Shown here in pieces: positions 7,294 through 15,557 of a stretch of 64,000 nt of DNA (its first letter is position 1; each line of letters opens with the position of its first letter). The notes under the pieces are model-generated. The model did no database searches and had not been told where the DNA came from. It saw only the letters and a list, made by a program, of their open reading frames with translations. The stretch lies in assembly GCA_945890735.1 (NCBI GenBank), contig CAMDCZ010000005.1:6552-70551 (forward strand), given 5' to 3'. The position numbers were made by a program, and so were the translations under genes. This DNA is from Bordetella parapertussis. GTDB lineage: Bacteria; Pseudomonadota; Gammaproteobacteria; Burkholderiales; Burkholderiaceae_C.

Positions 7294-9585
7294 ATGCCCG
7301 CTAAAAAACCAGCCCCCACCAAAACCGCAGCCAAACCCCTTGCCAAAACAGCGGTGAAGGCGGCAGTCAAGCCAACAGCCAAAGCAGCTGCCAAAGCAAC
7401 AGCCAAAGCAACAGCCAAAGCACCAGCCAAAGCACCCGTCAAAAAGGCTGCTGTCAAACCAGCCGCTAAAGCCCCCATCAAAGCAGCCAAGCCTGCGGCC
7501 AAAACACCTGCCAAGCCCAGCGCTGAAAAAGCAGCACCACCCAAAAAACCCACCAAGCCCGTTGCCAAAGGCAAAGCCACCAAAAAAGCCTTGCCTGAAG
7601 ACGAAGACATCGTCGACCTCGAAGCCGAATTTGCCGAAGACACCTCGGCCAGCACCGAAAAAGTCAAACCTCTGCGCATGAAAATCAGCAAGGCCAAAGA
7701 ACGCGCCTTGATGAAAGAATTTGGTTTGGATGAAGCCGTTCTGTCCGAGGAAGACCTGGCCAAGCGTCGCTCGCGATTGAAGACACTGATCAAGCTGGGT
7801 AAAACACGCGGCTACCTGACCCACGGCGAAATCTCCGACCATTTGCCCGACAAATTGGTCGATGCCGAAACTCTGGATGTCGTGAACACCATGCTGAACG
7901 ACATGGGTATCCAGGTCTACGAGCAAACCCCGGACGCAGAAACCTTGTTGATCACCAACACAGGTCCCACGGTCGCCAGCGAAGAAGAAGCCGAAGAAGA
8001 AGCCGAAGCCGCGCTGTCTACCGTGGACTCCGAATTTGGTCGCACCACCGACCCCGTTCGCATGTACATGCGTGAAATGGGCACGGTCGAGTTGCTGACA
8101 CGCGAAGGCGAAATTGAAATCGCCAAGCGCATTGAAGGCGGTTTGATGGCCATGATGGAAGCGATCAGCGCCTCCCCCGCCACCATCGCCGAAATTTTGC
8201 GCATGGCTGCAGACATCCGCGAAGGCAAGGTGGTCATCTCCACCATCGTGGATGGCTTCAGCAATGCCAACGAAGCCGATGACTATGTGGCCGAAGAGGA
8301 CTTTGACGAATTCGATGACAGCGACGATGACGATGGCAAAGGCGGCTCCAAAGCCCTGACAAAAAAGCTCGAAGAACTCAAGGCCGAAGCCCTGACTCGC
8401 CTGGACCGCATGCAAGCGCTGTTCGAAAAGCTGCACAAAACCTTCGACAAAGAAGGCTACGGCACGCCGGCTTACATGAAGACCCAGAAGGCCATCAGCG
8501 AAGAAATGATGACCATCCGTTTCACCGCCCGCACCATCGAAAAGCTGTGCGATTTGGTGCGCGGACAAGTGGATGATGTGCGCAAAAAAGAGCGTGAGCT
8601 GCGTCGCATCATCGTGGAACGCTGCGGCATGCCCCAAGCAATGTTCATCAAAGAGTTTCCTACCCACTTGCTCAACCTCAAATGGGTTGAAAAGCAATCG
8701 GCGGCTGGCAAGCCTTGGTCGGTCACCATGACACGCAACATCCCAGCCATCCAAGAGCTGCAAAAGAAACTGCTGGACATCCAAACCCGCGTGGTTGTTC
8801 CCCTGGCCGAGCTCAAGGACATCAACAAGCGCATGAACGAAGGCGAACGCGCCTCGCGCAATGCCAAAAAAGAAATGATCGAAGCCAACTTGCGCTTGGT
8901 CATCTCGATCGCGAAAAAATACACCAACCGCGGCTTGCAGTTCTTGGATTTGATTCAAGAGGGCAACATCGGTTTGATGAAGGCCGTCGACAAGTTCGAA
9001 TACCGCCGCGGCTACAAGTTCTCGACCTACGCCACCTGGTGGATTCGCCAGGCGATCACCCGCTCGATCGCCGACCAGGCCCGCACCATCCGCATTCCTG
9101 TGCACATGATCGAGACCATCAACAAGATGAACCGCATCAGCCGCCAGCACTTGCAAGAATTTGGCTTCGAGCCCGATGCCTCTGTCTTGGCTGAAAAAAT
9201 GGAGATGCCCGAGGACAAGATCCGCAAGATCATGAAGATTGCCAAAGAGCCTATCTCCATGGAAACACCGATTGGTGACGATGACGATTCCCACTTGGGT
9301 GACTTCATCGAGGACGGCGCCAACACCGCACCCATTGAAGCGGCCATGCAAGCAGGCTTGCGTGATGTCGTCAAAGAAATCTTGGATGGTTTGACACCGC
9401 GCGAAGCCAAGGTGCTGCGCATGCGTTTTGGCATCGAGATGGATAACGACCACACCCTGGAAGAGGTGGGCAAGCAGTTTGACGTGACCCGCGAGCGGAT
9501 TCGCCAAATCGAAGCCAAGGCTTTGCGCAAACTCAAGCACCCCAGCCGCTCGGACAAGCTGCGCAGCTTCATCGACACCCTGTGA
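7294..9585 (+). CDS. rpoD: RNA polymerase sigma factor RpoD (sigma-70) with histone H1-like N-terminal tail
   Basis: This 763-residue primary sigma factor directs RNA polymerase to housekeeping promoters. Residues 1-100 are almost only Lys, Ala, Pro and Thr in AKA/PAK-like repeats. Region 1.1 follows (about 130-210), then an acidic non-conserved region with Asp/Glu runs near 335-350. Region 2 contains YKFSTYATWWIRQAITR, and region 4 has the helix-turn-helix VTRERIRQIEAKALRKL near the C-terminus. E. coli sigma-70 is 613 residues, so the extra length is mostly the basic tail. GAGGA precedes the ATG. The downstream transporter overlaps by 4 bp. Confidence 0.97.
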   Translation: MPAKKPAPTKTAAKPLAKTAVKAAVKPTAKAAAKATAKATAKAPAKAPVKKAAVKPAAKAPIKAAKPAAKTPAKPSAEKAAPPKKPTKPVAKGKATKKALPEDEDIVDLEAEFAEDTSASTEKVKPLRMKISKAKERALMKEFGLDEAVLSEEDLAKRRSRLKTLIKLGKTRGYLTHGEISDHLPDKLVDAETLDVVNTMLNDMGIQVYEQTPDAETLLITNTGPTVASEEEAEEEAEAALSTVDSEFGRTTDPVRMYMREMGTVELLTREGEIEIAKRIEGGLMAMMEAISASPATIAEILRMAADIREGKVVISTIVDGFSNANEADDYVAEEDFDEFDDSDDDDGKGGSKALTKKLEELKAEALTRLDRMQALFEKLHKTFDKEGYGTPAYMKTQKAISEEMMTIRFTARTIEKLCDLVRGQVDDVRKKERELRRIIVERCGMPQAMFIKEFPTHLLNLKWVEKQSAAGKPWSVTMTRNIPAIQELQKKLLDIQTRVVVPLAELKDINKRMNEGERASRNAKKEMIEANLRLVISIAKKYTNRGLQFLDLIQEGNIGLMKAVDKFEYRRGYKFSTYATWWIRQAITRSIADQARTIRIPVHMIETINKMNRISRQHLQEFGFEPDASVLAEKMEMPEDKIRKIMKIAKEPISMETPIGDDDDSHLGDFIEDGANTAPIEAAMQAGLRDVVKEILDGLTPREAKVLRMRFGIEMDNDHTLEEVGKQFDVTRERIRQIEAKALRKLKHPSRSDKLRSFIDTL

Positions 9586-10469
9586 TTCATCTGAACAACC
9601 GACGTGGCATCGCTGCCATGTCGGTGGCCATGGTTTGTTTCTTGATGAACGATTCGCTGGTGAAATACGTCAGCGAATCCTTGCCCGCACCCCAACTGAT
9701 TTTTTTGCGCGGCCTGCTGGCCACCTTGGGATTGTTTGCCTTGGCACTGGTCATGCGGCAATTGCCACCATGGCGGGAGACCTGGGGCCACATCTCGCAA
9801 AAGTGGGTGTTCATCCGTTCGCTCTTTGACGGCACGGCCAGCCTGGTGTATTTGAGCGCCTTGTTCAACATGCCGCTGGCCAATGCCACCGCCATCAACA
9901 TGTCCACACCCTTGCTGATTGCCTTGCTGTCAGCATTGCTGCTTCAGCACCGGATCAGTTGGCGGCATTGGCTCATCATTGGCTTGGGCTTTGCGGGTGT
10001 GTTGTTCGTGGTGCAACCGCAAGCCGATGGCTTCAACCATTGGGCGTGGGTGGCTTTGGCAGGCACCCTGTGCCATGCCCTGCGCGACCTGAGCGTGCGC
10101 TTCATCCCCGACCATGTGCCCTCGACCTTGGTGACCTTGGGCACAGCCCTGACTGCCACTGTGATGGCCGGCATCTGGGCTTTGTTTGACCCTTGGCAAA
10201 GGGTCAACAGCATGCAGTGGGCCCTGATGGCCGGTGCCGCTGTGTTTTTGAGTGCAGGTTATTTTTTACTGCTCTTGGCCACGCGCATTGCTGACATGAG
10301 CGTGATCGCTCCGTTTCGCTACATGGGCTTGTTGACTGCCGTGGTCATGGGCATGGTGGTTTGGGGCGACATACCCAACACCTGGGCCTGGGTTGGCATG
10401 GCTTTGCTGGTGGGTGCAGGTTTGCTGATGATCAAGCTAAGCGCACTGCCAGCCGACCCCAAAGACTGA
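9582..10469 (+). CDS. DMT superfamily (EamA) transporter
   Basis: This 295-residue inner-membrane protein has about ten hydrophobic segments arranged as two EamA repeats, as in the drug/metabolite transporter superfamily. It is probably an exporter of small metabolites; the substrate cannot be told. The GTG start at 9582 overlaps the rpoD stop (GTGA), and the first residues IHLNNRRG fit the usual positive N-terminus before helix 1; an ATG at 9618 is the alternative. It likely rides on the rpoD transcript. The gap to the convergent nag operon is only 26 bp. Confidence 0.85.
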   Translation: MIHLNNRRGIAAMSVAMVCFLMNDSLVKYVSESLPAPQLIFLRGLLATLGLFALALVMRQLPPWRETWGHISQKWVFIRSLFDGTASLVYLSALFNMPLANATAINMSTPLLIALLSALLLQHRISWRHWLIIGLGFAGVLFVVQPQADGFNHWAWVALAGTLCHALRDLSVRFIPDHVPSTLVTLGTALTATVMAGIWALFDPWQRVNSMQWALMAGAAVFLSAGYFLLLLATRIADMSVIAPFRYMGLLTAVVMGMVVWGDIPNTWAWVGMALLVGAGLLMIKLSALPADPKD

Positions 10470-10495
10470 AGGCACACGGCTCACACACCGGGGGC

Positions 10496-11197
10496 TTACT
10501 CCGGCATGCCTATGTGAAGTGACAATTCAGCCACGCCTGCCACTCGACCGGTGATCTTGTCACCAGCCAACACCGGACCCACACCTTCAGGTGTGCCTGT
10601 GTAAATCAAATCGCCGGGTTGCAAGTGATAGAACAACGACAGGTCGGCGATGATTTCACGCACATTCCAAATCAACTTGTCCACGTCGGATGATTGCTTG
10701 GTTTGACCATTCACTTCGAGCGCAATCGCGCCGCTGTCAATGATGTGACCGGGCATGGGCACGATCTCGGTGCACACCGAGCCGTGCTCGATGTCTTTGC
10801 CCAAATCCCAAGGGCGGCCTTTGTCACGCGCCACCAATTGCAAATCGCGGCGCGTCATGTCCAAGCCTGCAGCGTAGCCGTGAATCAGTTCATGGGCTTG
10901 GTCTTGACTCACGCGAAAACCGGCTTTACCAATCGCCACGACCATTTCCATTTCATAGTGGAAGTTGTTGGTCTCAGGCGGGTAAGGCATGGTGGAACCA
11001 CTCGCTAGCAAAGTTTGCGGCGCTTTGGTGAAGTAGAACGGGCGCTCGACGGCTTTATCCACCGGCTTGCCCATTTCAATGGCGTGCGCATGGTAGTTGC
11101 GGCCGACAAAAAACAAACGATGGATGGGGAAGCGCTCGACTTGGCCGCGAATGGCCAAAGATTGCACAGCAGGCGGGTTGAACACATAAGCAGTCAT
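10496..11197 (-). CDS. nagK: fumarylacetoacetate hydrolase family protein, likely fumarylpyruvate hydrolase
   Basis: This 233-residue FAH-fold enzyme has metal ligands Glu82, Glu84 and Asp113 (HYEMEM and GLDMTRRD) and a late YTGTPEGVG motif. In gentisate pathways NagK splits fumarylpyruvate to fumarate and pyruvate. It is the last gene of a nagG-H-Ab-I-K operon, 35 bp after the gentisate dioxygenase. The ATG at 11197 matches family length; a longer frame starts with TTG at 11236. Maleylpyruvate isomerase is absent from the operon, so this enzyme may meet maleylpyruvate directly, or an isomerase lies elsewhere. Confidence 0.85.
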   Translation of the reverse strand: MTAYVFNPPAVQSLAIRGQVERFPIHRLFFVGRNYHAHAIEMGKPVDKAVERPFYFTKAPQTLLASGSTMPYPPETNNFHYEMEMVVAIGKAGFRVSQDQAHELIHGYAAGLDMTRRDLQLVARDKGRPWDLGKDIEHGSVCTEIVPMPGHIIDSGAIALEVNGQTKQSSDVDKLIWNVREIIADLSLFYHLQPGDLIYTGTPEGVGPVLAGDKITGRVAGVAELSLHIGMPE

Positions 11198-11232
11198 GGG
11201 GGCTTTCAAAAAATGAGGGTGGTCATGAACGA

Positions 11233-12273
11233 TCAACCACGGTTTTCATACACACCGAGTTTGCGGTGCAACGGAGATTCATCCGCAATGAAGACGAAGC
11301 TGGCTTGGTCAGTTTTCAAGTTCTTCAAGGTCACGGCTTCATAGCCCGGCGCACAACAGGTGTCGGCGTCCACCAAATGGAACTGGCTGCCCGCGATGTC
11401 AGCTTGCACCTCGCCTTCAATGACATGGAACACCTGTGCGGGTGAACGGGCGGGCAAGCGCAGGCTTTGGCCGGGGCGCAACATGAGGGCGTAAAAGCCC
11501 AAAATGTTTTCAGCGTCGGTGCCGGTTTCGGGGTTGGTGTAGGTCACTTGGACTTGTTCCAAGCCGGGGTTGTCTAGGCCTAAGGTTTGCAAGGCCGCCT
11601 TGGCCTCGGTCCACGGGTAGCGCAGCATCGGGTAGGCCTTGTGGTTGCGCTCAAACACGTGCGTGGGCACCAAGCCACCGTGCGCGTATGGCTTGCCGCC
11701 TCGACCCGCATGCACTTCTTGCCGGTCACCATTCACATGGTAAGAGGCCTCCATGTAATAGACCAAAGGCAAATCGAGCACATCAAGCCAAATCACCGGG
11801 TCGGTGCCGTCGTGGCCATGCTCGTGCCACAAGCCCGTGGGCGTCAAAATCAAATCACCTCGATGCATGGGACATTTTTCGCCGTCCACTGTGGTGTAAG
11901 CGCCCTCGCCTTCGACGATCATGCGCACCGCATTCGGGGTGTGGCGATGGCTGGGTGCCCACTCACCTGGCATGAGCAACTGCATGCCTAAGTACATGGC
12001 AGCAGACGCTTGCATTTTTTCTAATCCATGACCGGGGTTGGCCAACACCAAGACGCGGCGCTCAGCTTTTTCAATGGGTGTCAGCTCACCCGCTTTCAAC
12101 AACAAGGGCTTCAAGCTTTTGTAAGGCCAATGCGTGGGCTGGGTTTGGCGTGTGGGAATCTTGGGTGGCAGCACACCGCGCAAGCTTGGCCACAGCGGCA
12201 CCAAGTTCAGGTCGCGCAAATCTTGCACATAGTCTGCTGGCAGGTCTTCCAAGCGGCCCAATTCATTGGTCAT
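11233..12273 (-). CDS. nagI: gentisate 1,2-dioxygenase
   Basis: This 346-residue bicupin opens the ring of gentisate between C1 and C2 to give maleylpyruvate. The iron-binding cupin motif is visible as His109, His111 (PSHRHTPNA) and His150 (GLWHEHGH). The second cupin, near residues 270-330, lacks an obvious metal set, as usual for the family. AAGGA precedes the ATG at 12273. It sits between the Rieske ferredoxin and the FAH hydrolase, so its substrate probably comes from the salicylate 5-hydroxylase encoded upstream. Confidence 0.92.
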   Translation of the reverse strand: MTNELGRLEDLPADYVQDLRDLNLVPLWPSLRGVLPPKIPTRQTQPTHWPYKSLKPLLLKAGELTPIEKAERRVLVLANPGHGLEKMQASAAMYLGMQLLMPGEWAPSHRHTPNAVRMIVEGEGAYTTVDGEKCPMHRGDLILTPTGLWHEHGHDGTDPVIWLDVLDLPLVYYMEASYHVNGDRQEVHAGRGGKPYAHGGLVPTHVFERNHKAYPMLRYPWTEAKAALQTLGLDNPGLEQVQVTYTNPETGTDAENILGFYALMLRPGQSLRLPARSPAQVFHVIEGEVQADIAGSQFHLVDADTCCAPGYEAVTLKNLKTDQASFVFIADESPLHRKLGVYENRG

Positions 12274-12301
12274 GGTGTTGTCCTTCAAGGCGGTTGGGCG
12301 T

Positions 12302-12616
12302 TCAAGCCATGTTGACGAATACACGCTTGTTCTCGATGCGCACCGGATACACCCGGATGTTGTCTGTCAGGGGTGCGCACATGGCTTGGCCGGTGCACAC
12401 ATCAAAACGACCTTGGTGCAGTGGGCATTCAATTTCACGACCGTCAAAAAAACCGTCGCTCATGCGGCCGGGTCCATGCGTGCACAAGTTGTCGGTGGCG
12501 AAGATCACACCTTCCACCTCGTAGAGCGCGATTTCTTTGCCATCGGCATACACCGCGGTCACATCGGCTTCGGGCACGGCGTCCACGGCCACGAGATCAA
12601 TCCAATTGTCAGACAT
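12302..12616 (-). CDS. nagAb: Rieske ferredoxin of salicylate 5-hydroxylase
   Basis: This 104-residue [2Fe-2S] Rieske protein has CTH at 45-47 and CPLH at 64-67, the two Cys and two His that hold the cluster. It would carry electrons to the NagGH oxygenase. The start is 9 bp after nagH. No ferredoxin reductase (NagAa) gene is present in this operon or elsewhere in the window, so a reductase must be borrowed. Confidence 0.92.
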   Translation of the reverse strand: MSDNWIDLVAVDAVPEADVTAVYADGKEIALYEVEGVIFATDNLCTHGPGRMSDGFFDGREIECPLHQGRFDVCTGQAMCAPLTDNIRVYPVRIENKRVFVNMA

Positions 12617-12625
12617 GGTGTTTCC

Positions 12626-13105
12626 TCAGATGGGGTAGATGATGGAGTTGGCGATCATTTCGCTGTCGTACACGCACAAACGCGATTGAAATTTCAAACC
12701 GTCTGGGGTGCGCACGATGTCATCGCTGTAATAACCCACGCTCAGGATGGTCGATTCGCCATCGAACTTGGTGCGAATCACGGTGTAGTTGGCCTCGGCA
12801 TGGATGCGCTCGCCATCAGCTGAGATGGACAGCAAGCGCGGCGTGCCCACGATGTGGCGTTGGTAGTAGGGGTCGTGGTAGAGGGTTTCTTTCACGCCAT
12901 AGACCCGGTCTTTGATCATGGCCTTGCTTTCCAAGGCCAACAAACACAAGGGCAAACCTTGCTCGACATTTTCACGCGGTTGCAAACGGTAGGTGCCGTC
13001 TTCCATGAAAAACTCGGGCCACTTTTCCCATTCGGCCGAATCGCACACCATGGCGTAATCGCTGTAGAGGTTCAAGAGTTCAAAGTAGGTTTTGAAATCA
13101 ATCAT
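12626..13105 (-). CDS. nagH: salicylate 5-hydroxylase, small (beta) subunit
   Basis: This 159-residue protein has the SnoaL-like fold of ring-hydroxylating dioxygenase beta subunits, with EFFMEDGTYRL, DDIVRT and a C-terminal IANSIIYPI. It stabilises the alpha subunit and has no metal centre. The ATG at 13105 lies 2 bp after the nagG stop and has GGGAG upstream, which suggests translational coupling; a longer open frame reads back into nagG and is rejected. Confidence 0.88.
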   Translation of the reverse strand: MIDFKTYFELLNLYSDYAMVCDSAEWEKWPEFFMEDGTYRLQPRENVEQGLPLCLLALESKAMIKDRVYGVKETLYHDPYYQRHIVGTPRLLSISADGERIHAEANYTVIRTKFDGESTILSVGYYSDDIVRTPDGLKFQSRLCVYDSEMIANSIIYPI

Positions 13106-13107
13106 GC

Positions 13108-14367
13108 TCACTCCCCCATCACTTTGCGCCAGTACTTGTACATGCCGCGAATCAAGGTTTCGGTCACCATGTGGTCGGTGTCCTCCACCTCGAAACCACC
13201 CATTTCCACCACGGTGCGGTGCGCTGGTTTTTGCTCGAAGCCTTCTTGCGACCATTCAATCACTTCACCGTCATCGGCAGACACAAAACCGGCGGGACCA
13301 AACAAATTGGCTTGGATCAAACGGCGTTGTTCCATTTCAGGGGTGTCGTCTTCAAAGCCAAAGTGGGTCCAGACAAAGTCAAACGAACCATGGCCGTTGG
13401 GCTGGATGTGGCGTGTCGACACGCTGTTGACTTGCTGTTGAATGATGAGGCTGGGGAAGATCGTGGTCATGACAGCGGTCGGGCCGTTCCACCAAGCCTC
13501 GGGCACGATGTCGAGCAAGCGCATGTCGTTCAAGGTCATCGTGTCCTTGAAGCTGTCCACGCCGCTCACCACATCTGCATTCTTGCCGCCTTCACCACGC
13601 GTGGAAATCATGGCGGCATGGCGGTATTGGTCGTCCATCTTGAGTTCGGACTTGTTGTCCGCACGCCAAAGACCAAAGGTGGAAAACCAGGTGTGCAACA
13701 AGCCGGGGTGGTAAGGGTCTTTGATGTTCTCTTGCATCAACTTCCAGTTTCCTGGAATGCGTTGGCGGCGGTACCCCAAAATTTTCAGCTTGCGGCCATT
13801 GAAGGTGCGGTCAAAGTAGCTCAGGATGGTGGGGCCTAAAAAGGCTTCCAAGGGTTCAATGTCGTGGTCGAAGGACGCGAACACCACGCCCCCGCGTGTG
13901 GCCACTTTCAGCTTGGTCAGGCCGTGCTCTTCCAGCTTGAACTCTTTGGGCATGCCGCCATTGATTTTGCCGTCTTGCTTGACACCACGGCGAAAGGGCA
14001 CGCCTTGCAAGTCGCCTTTGACGCTGTAATTCCACTGGTGATAGGGACACAAAAAATCTTTGGCCTGGCCATGACGCTCGCGGCAAAAACGCATGCCACG
14101 GTGAGCGCACACGTTTTCAATCACATTGATGCTGCCATCGGGGTCGCGCACCATGATGACCGAACGCTCCCCCACCACGGTGCGGCGAAAGTCGCCTGCA
14201 TTGGGGATTTCAGCTTCCAAGCCCACGTAACACCAGTGGCCGTTATAGAAAAAACGGTCGAGCTCTTTTTTGTACAAATCTTCGCGGGTGTAGGCCCAAA
14301 AAGGAATGCGACTGGTGCCCTCGCCTTCCCACTTCGGGTCTGCTGGAAAAACGCTGGTCTGTGTCAT
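13108..14367 (-). CDS. nagG: salicylate 5-hydroxylase, large (alpha) subunit, Rieske oxygenase
   Basis: This 419-residue protein has an N-terminal Rieske domain (Cys87, His89, Cys107, His110; CAHR and CPYH) and a C-terminal catalytic domain. The non-haem iron site is seen in NIKDPYHPGLLH with bridging Asp217 and ligands His220 and His225. The set nagG-H-Ab plus nagI-K and the NahR-type regulator point to 5-hydroxylation of salicylate to gentisate. A relative acting on another benzoate cannot be excluded. AGGAG precedes the ATG. It is the first gene of the operon and divergent from the regulator. Confidence 0.87.
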   Translation of the reverse strand: MTQTSVFPADPKWEGEGTSRIPFWAYTREDLYKKELDRFFYNGHWCYVGLEAEIPNAGDFRRTVVGERSVIMVRDPDGSINVIENVCAHRGMRFCRERHGQAKDFLCPYHQWNYSVKGDLQGVPFRRGVKQDGKINGGMPKEFKLEEHGLTKLKVATRGGVVFASFDHDIEPLEAFLGPTILSYFDRTFNGRKLKILGYRRQRIPGNWKLMQENIKDPYHPGLLHTWFSTFGLWRADNKSELKMDDQYRHAAMISTRGEGGKNADVVSGVDSFKDTMTLNDMRLLDIVPEAWWNGPTAVMTTIFPSLIIQQQVNSVSTRHIQPNGHGSFDFVWTHFGFEDDTPEMEQRRLIQANLFGPAGFVSADDGEVIEWSQEGFEQKPAHRTVVEMGGFEVEDTDHMVTETLIRGMYKYWRKVMGE

Positions 14368-14462
14368 GCAAGTCTCCTGGATACACCATCAAAAACACGA
14401 GCAGTCATGAGCATTGGCAAGTGTTTTTCGGGTGACAAACCATGAGTGTCGGTAGCCAAGCT

Positions 14463-14490
14463 TTATATGTAAATACATCAATACATATAA
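14463..14490. promoter_or_regulatory. inverted repeat in the nagG/LysR divergent region (operator candidate)
   Basis: TTATATGT and ACATATAA are perfect 8-bp inverted arms with a 12-bp AT-rich spacer. They sit 33 bp before the regulator start codon and 96 bp before nagG, a typical place for a LysR-type recognition site. Confidence 0.45.
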
Positions 14491-14495
14491 GATAT

Positions 14496-14510
14496 ATTCG
14501 TTTCATGAAT
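14496..14510. promoter_or_regulatory. ATTC-N7-GAAT palindrome before the LysR gene (T-N11-A type site)
   Basis: ATTCGTTTCATGAAT contains the T-N11-A pattern of LysR-type regulators and recalls the ATTCA...CATGAT theme of NahR binding sites. It lies 12 bp before the regulator start and may serve autoregulation. Confidence 0.4.
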
Positions 14511-14522
14511 AAAGGCTGAACC

Positions 14523-15425
14523 ATGAACCTGCGTGACATCGACCTGAACCTGCTGGTGGTTTTCAATCAATTGCTGATGGACCGACGCGTGTCCACCACC
14601 GCTGACAAGCTCGGGATGTCCCAGCCCGCGGTCAGCAATGCCTTGAAGCGCTTGCGCACCCTGTTGAAGGACGAGTTGTTTGTCCGCACGGCACGCGGCA
14701 TGGAACCGACACCCTATGCCTTGAACCTGGTGGAGCCGATGGGCTATGCCTTGGGCACGCTGCAAAACGCCTTGAACCAACGTGACAGTTTTGACCCGGC
14801 CACCAGCGATCGCACCTTCACCTTGGGACTGACTGACATTGGCGAGATTTACTACATGCCCACCTTGATGGACACCTTGTCGCGTGTGGCACCCCACATC
14901 AAGATCAGCACCTTGCGGCACAACAGCGGTCACCTGAGCGATGACATGGCCTCGGGCAATGTGGACATTGCCGTGGGTTTGTTGCCAAGCCTCACCACCG
15001 GGTTTTTTCAACGCCGTTTGTTCAAGCAACGCTATGTGTGTTTGTTCCGGCAAGGTCACCCGCGTGCTCACAATCCGATCAGCTTGGTGCAGTTCAAAAG
15101 CCTCTCGCATGTGGGCGTGACCTCGGCCAACACCGGTCATGGCGAGGTGGACGACTGGATGGAACGCAAAGGCATTCAACGCCACATCCAACTGCATGTG
15201 CCGCACTTTGTAGCCGTGGGCCACATCTTGCAAAGCTCGAACTTGATTGCCACCGTGCCCGAACGCTTCGCACAAAAATGTGCAGCTCCGTTTCAGCTGG
15301 AAACATCCCCTCTGCCCTTCAAGCTGCCCGACATCGCCATCCATTTGTTTTGGCATGCCAAGTACAACCGAGAACCGGCCAACATGTGGCTGCGTCAACT
15401 GATGGTGGATTTGTTCACCGAGTGA
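14523..15425 (+). CDS. nagR: LysR-family regulator, NahR/NagR type
   Basis: This 300-residue regulator has an N-terminal winged helix-turn-helix (about residues 5-65, LGMSQPAVSNALKRLR) and a C-terminal inducer-binding domain. Blocks such as LRDIDLNLLVVFNQLL, TDIGEIYYMP, AVGLLP and IWLRQLM-like MWLRQLMVDLF are those of NahR and NagR, which activate naphthalene/salicylate genes with salicylate as inducer. It is divergent from nagG across a 155-bp region with two palindromes. The symbol is given by similarity; the inducer here is inferred. Confidence 0.85.
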   Translation: MNLRDIDLNLLVVFNQLLMDRRVSTTADKLGMSQPAVSNALKRLRTLLKDELFVRTARGMEPTPYALNLVEPMGYALGTLQNALNQRDSFDPATSDRTFTLGLTDIGEIYYMPTLMDTLSRVAPHIKISTLRHNSGHLSDDMASGNVDIAVGLLPSLTTGFFQRRLFKQRYVCLFRQGHPRAHNPISLVQFKSLSHVGVTSANTGHGEVDDWMERKGIQRHIQLHVPHFVAVGHILQSSNLIATVPERFAQKCAAPFQLETSPLPFKLPDIAIHLFWHAKYNREPANMWLRQLMVDLFTE

Positions 15426-15557
15426 GGGGATAACGCTTTGAGGCATGCTGCGCATCATGAGCCAAAGCAGTTATCTCAACAAACAACCCTAGACAAGCGT
15501 ATTCCCCTGAACGCCGTGCCTGGCGCCACGCCCAAGCACTTGGTCAGCCTCTGAGCC
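15426..15557. other. intergenic gap between convergent nagR-like gene and pmdC
   Basis: No gene is visible in these 132 bp. GCTTTG and CAAAGC near 15437-15470 could close a weak stem, but there is no U-tract, so no terminator is claimed. Confidence 0.4.

Noticed and set aside
7378..7440. Tandem 12-bp units as a CRISPR-like or non-coding repeat
   Set aside because: They are in-frame codons of the Lys/Ala tail of rpoD, with no spacers.
7252..9540. A 762-codon open frame on the minus strand opposite rpoD
   Set aside because: It is a shadow of rpoD: the translation is rich in His, Phe and Gly runs that mirror rpoD codons, has no family motifs and no ribosome site.
14478..15458. A 326-codon minus-strand frame opposite the LysR gene
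   Set aside because: The plus-strand protein is a clear NahR-like regulator; the antisense product is His/Gln-rich with no domain.
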